Source of the DNA: Chloroflexota bacterium
Lineage (GTDB): Bacteria; Chloroflexota; FW602-bin22; JAMCYS01
Direction: 5' to 3'
Assembly (NCBI GenBank): GCA_021847625.1
Contig: JAJZQK010000182.1
Span: 1 to 6,790 of the forward strand
Length of the DNA stretch: 6,790 nucleotides
Position numbers and translations under genes: made by a program. Below the pieces are notes generated by a model. It was not told the DNA's origin. It saw nothing but the letters and a program-made list of their open reading frames with translations, and did not search any database. Positions 6,393 through 6,790 of the stretch are shown here, piece by piece. Within the stretch, counting starts at the first letter, position 1, and the number at the start of each line of letters is the position of its first letter.

Positions 6393-6790
6393 ATGGCGTT
6401 CGTCCGCTGGCGCGGCAACTGCGCTGAGCTCTTTGCCTCAGTCTTCGAGAATGGCCGTAGCCGTCAGATTCTCCTTGCCAATCTCACCGGAACCTACGCA
6501 TCCGTCGGAGTCCGCCAGCAGGTAGCCAGGGAACATCCCGACATCCACGTCGACTGGCTCGCCGTCGAACGCGCCCTCGCCCGTGGCCCGAAGGCCGCGC
6601 GGCAGCCGGAACCGCCCTTGTCGATCCTGCAGGCTGAGACGCTACTCCGCGGCATCGCTCAGCAGCTCATGTCCGACCGCCCGACCCCTCGGGAGGCTTT
6701 CCAACTCATGGACGCGGCGGACATCCTCACCGCACTTCGCCACGATCCTCGCTTCGCAGACCACCGCAAACGTGGTGATCTGTCACCTAG
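6393..6790 (+). CDS. Uncharacterised third ORF of the IS21 operon, 3' end outside window
   Basis: An ATG one base after the istB stop (TGACATG), with GGGGGG about 5-7 nt upstream, opens a frame with no stop to the window edge: 132 codons, incomplete. The N-terminus reads MAFVRWRGNCAELFASV, then NGRSRQILLANLTG and HPDIHVDWLAVERALARGP, followed by a Pro-rich linker and a predicted helical part (ILQAETLLRGIAQQLM, REAFQLMDAADILTAL). No signal peptide, membrane segment, Walker or DDE motif is seen. Composition and codon use (mostly G/C at third positions) match istA and istB, and the spacing implies translational coupling. It resembles small unnamed proteins I associate with some IS21-like elements, but I cannot assign a function. 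It could be a passenger gene or a third transposition or regulatory factor. Confidence 0.75.
   Translation, partial: MAFVRWRGNCAELFASVFENGRSRQILLANLTGTYASVGVRQQVAREHPDIHVDWLAVERALARGPKAARQPEPPLSILQAETLLRGIAQQLMSDRPTPREAFQLMDAADILTALRHDPRFADHRKRGDLSP

Larger units (their letters stand above)
3854..6790 (+). mobile_element. IS21-family insertion sequence (left end to window edge)
   Basis: The element begins with TGTTTGGCCACC at 3854, where the IS110 coding sequence is cut off, and continues through iterated terminal repeats, istA, istB and a third ORF. No right-end repeats (reverse-complemented GGTGGCC blocks) appear before 6790, so the element extends beyond the window and the target duplication cannot be checked. 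Intact istA and istB suggest a recent and possibly active copy. Confidence 0.85.

Noticed and set aside
5004..6418. Minus-strand frames opposite istA and istB (183 and 279 codons)
   Set aside because: They are shadows of well-supported plus-strand genes, with no recognisable motifs and no ribosome-binding sites.
1..6790. CRISPR array, tRNA, rRNA, toxin-antitoxin or defence genes
   Set aside because: No regularly spaced repeats of CRISPR type, no cloverleaf and no recognised defence domains were seen on either strand.

Overview
This window is a pile-up of nested and broken mobile elements from a GC-rich bacterium. No housekeeping gene is visible. The composition and the style of the transposases fit an actinobacterium or another high-GC lineage, but nothing here fixes the taxon. 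I found no defence, metabolic or otherwise new multi-gene system. The points of interest are how the elements are nested, a small non-autonomous element, and an uncharacterised third gene behind an IS21 operon.

Layout from left to right. (a) 1-538 is mostly degenerate, with the frameshifted C-terminal end of a DDE transposase on the minus strand (167-360). (b) 539 to about 1270 on the minus strand is a group II intron without a maturase gene: domains V and VI, the branch-point A and the 3' splice site are readable, but the 5' GUGYG end is not. (c) 1271-1384 is a 38-codon scrap of an IS1634/IS4-type transposase on the plus strand. (d) 1422-3093 is an IS256-family transposase gene split by a 320-bp insertion at 2313-2632. 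The insertion has perfect 25-bp inverted repeats and an 8-bp target duplication, and it carries what looks like an internally deleted IS1595-family (ISXO2-like) transposase ORF. (e) 3183-3853 on the minus strand is the C-terminal part of an IS110-family transposase. (f) From 3854 to the window edge is an IS21-family element: a left end with four iterated 'GGCCACC' type repeats, then istA (4068-5645), istB (5639-6391) and a third, co-oriented ORF from 6393 that runs off the window.

The IS21 genes form one tightly coupled operon: istA and istB overlap by 7 bp and the third ORF starts 1 nt after the istB stop. IstA is the DDE integrase that binds the iterated terminal repeats; IstB is the AAA+ helper ATPase that selects the target and activates IstA. 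IS21 appears to be a late arrival, since it cuts IS110 and its own reading frames are intact. The IS1595-like element is younger than the IS256 copy it interrupts. Everything else in the window looks dead, although the 320-bp element could still be moved in trans.
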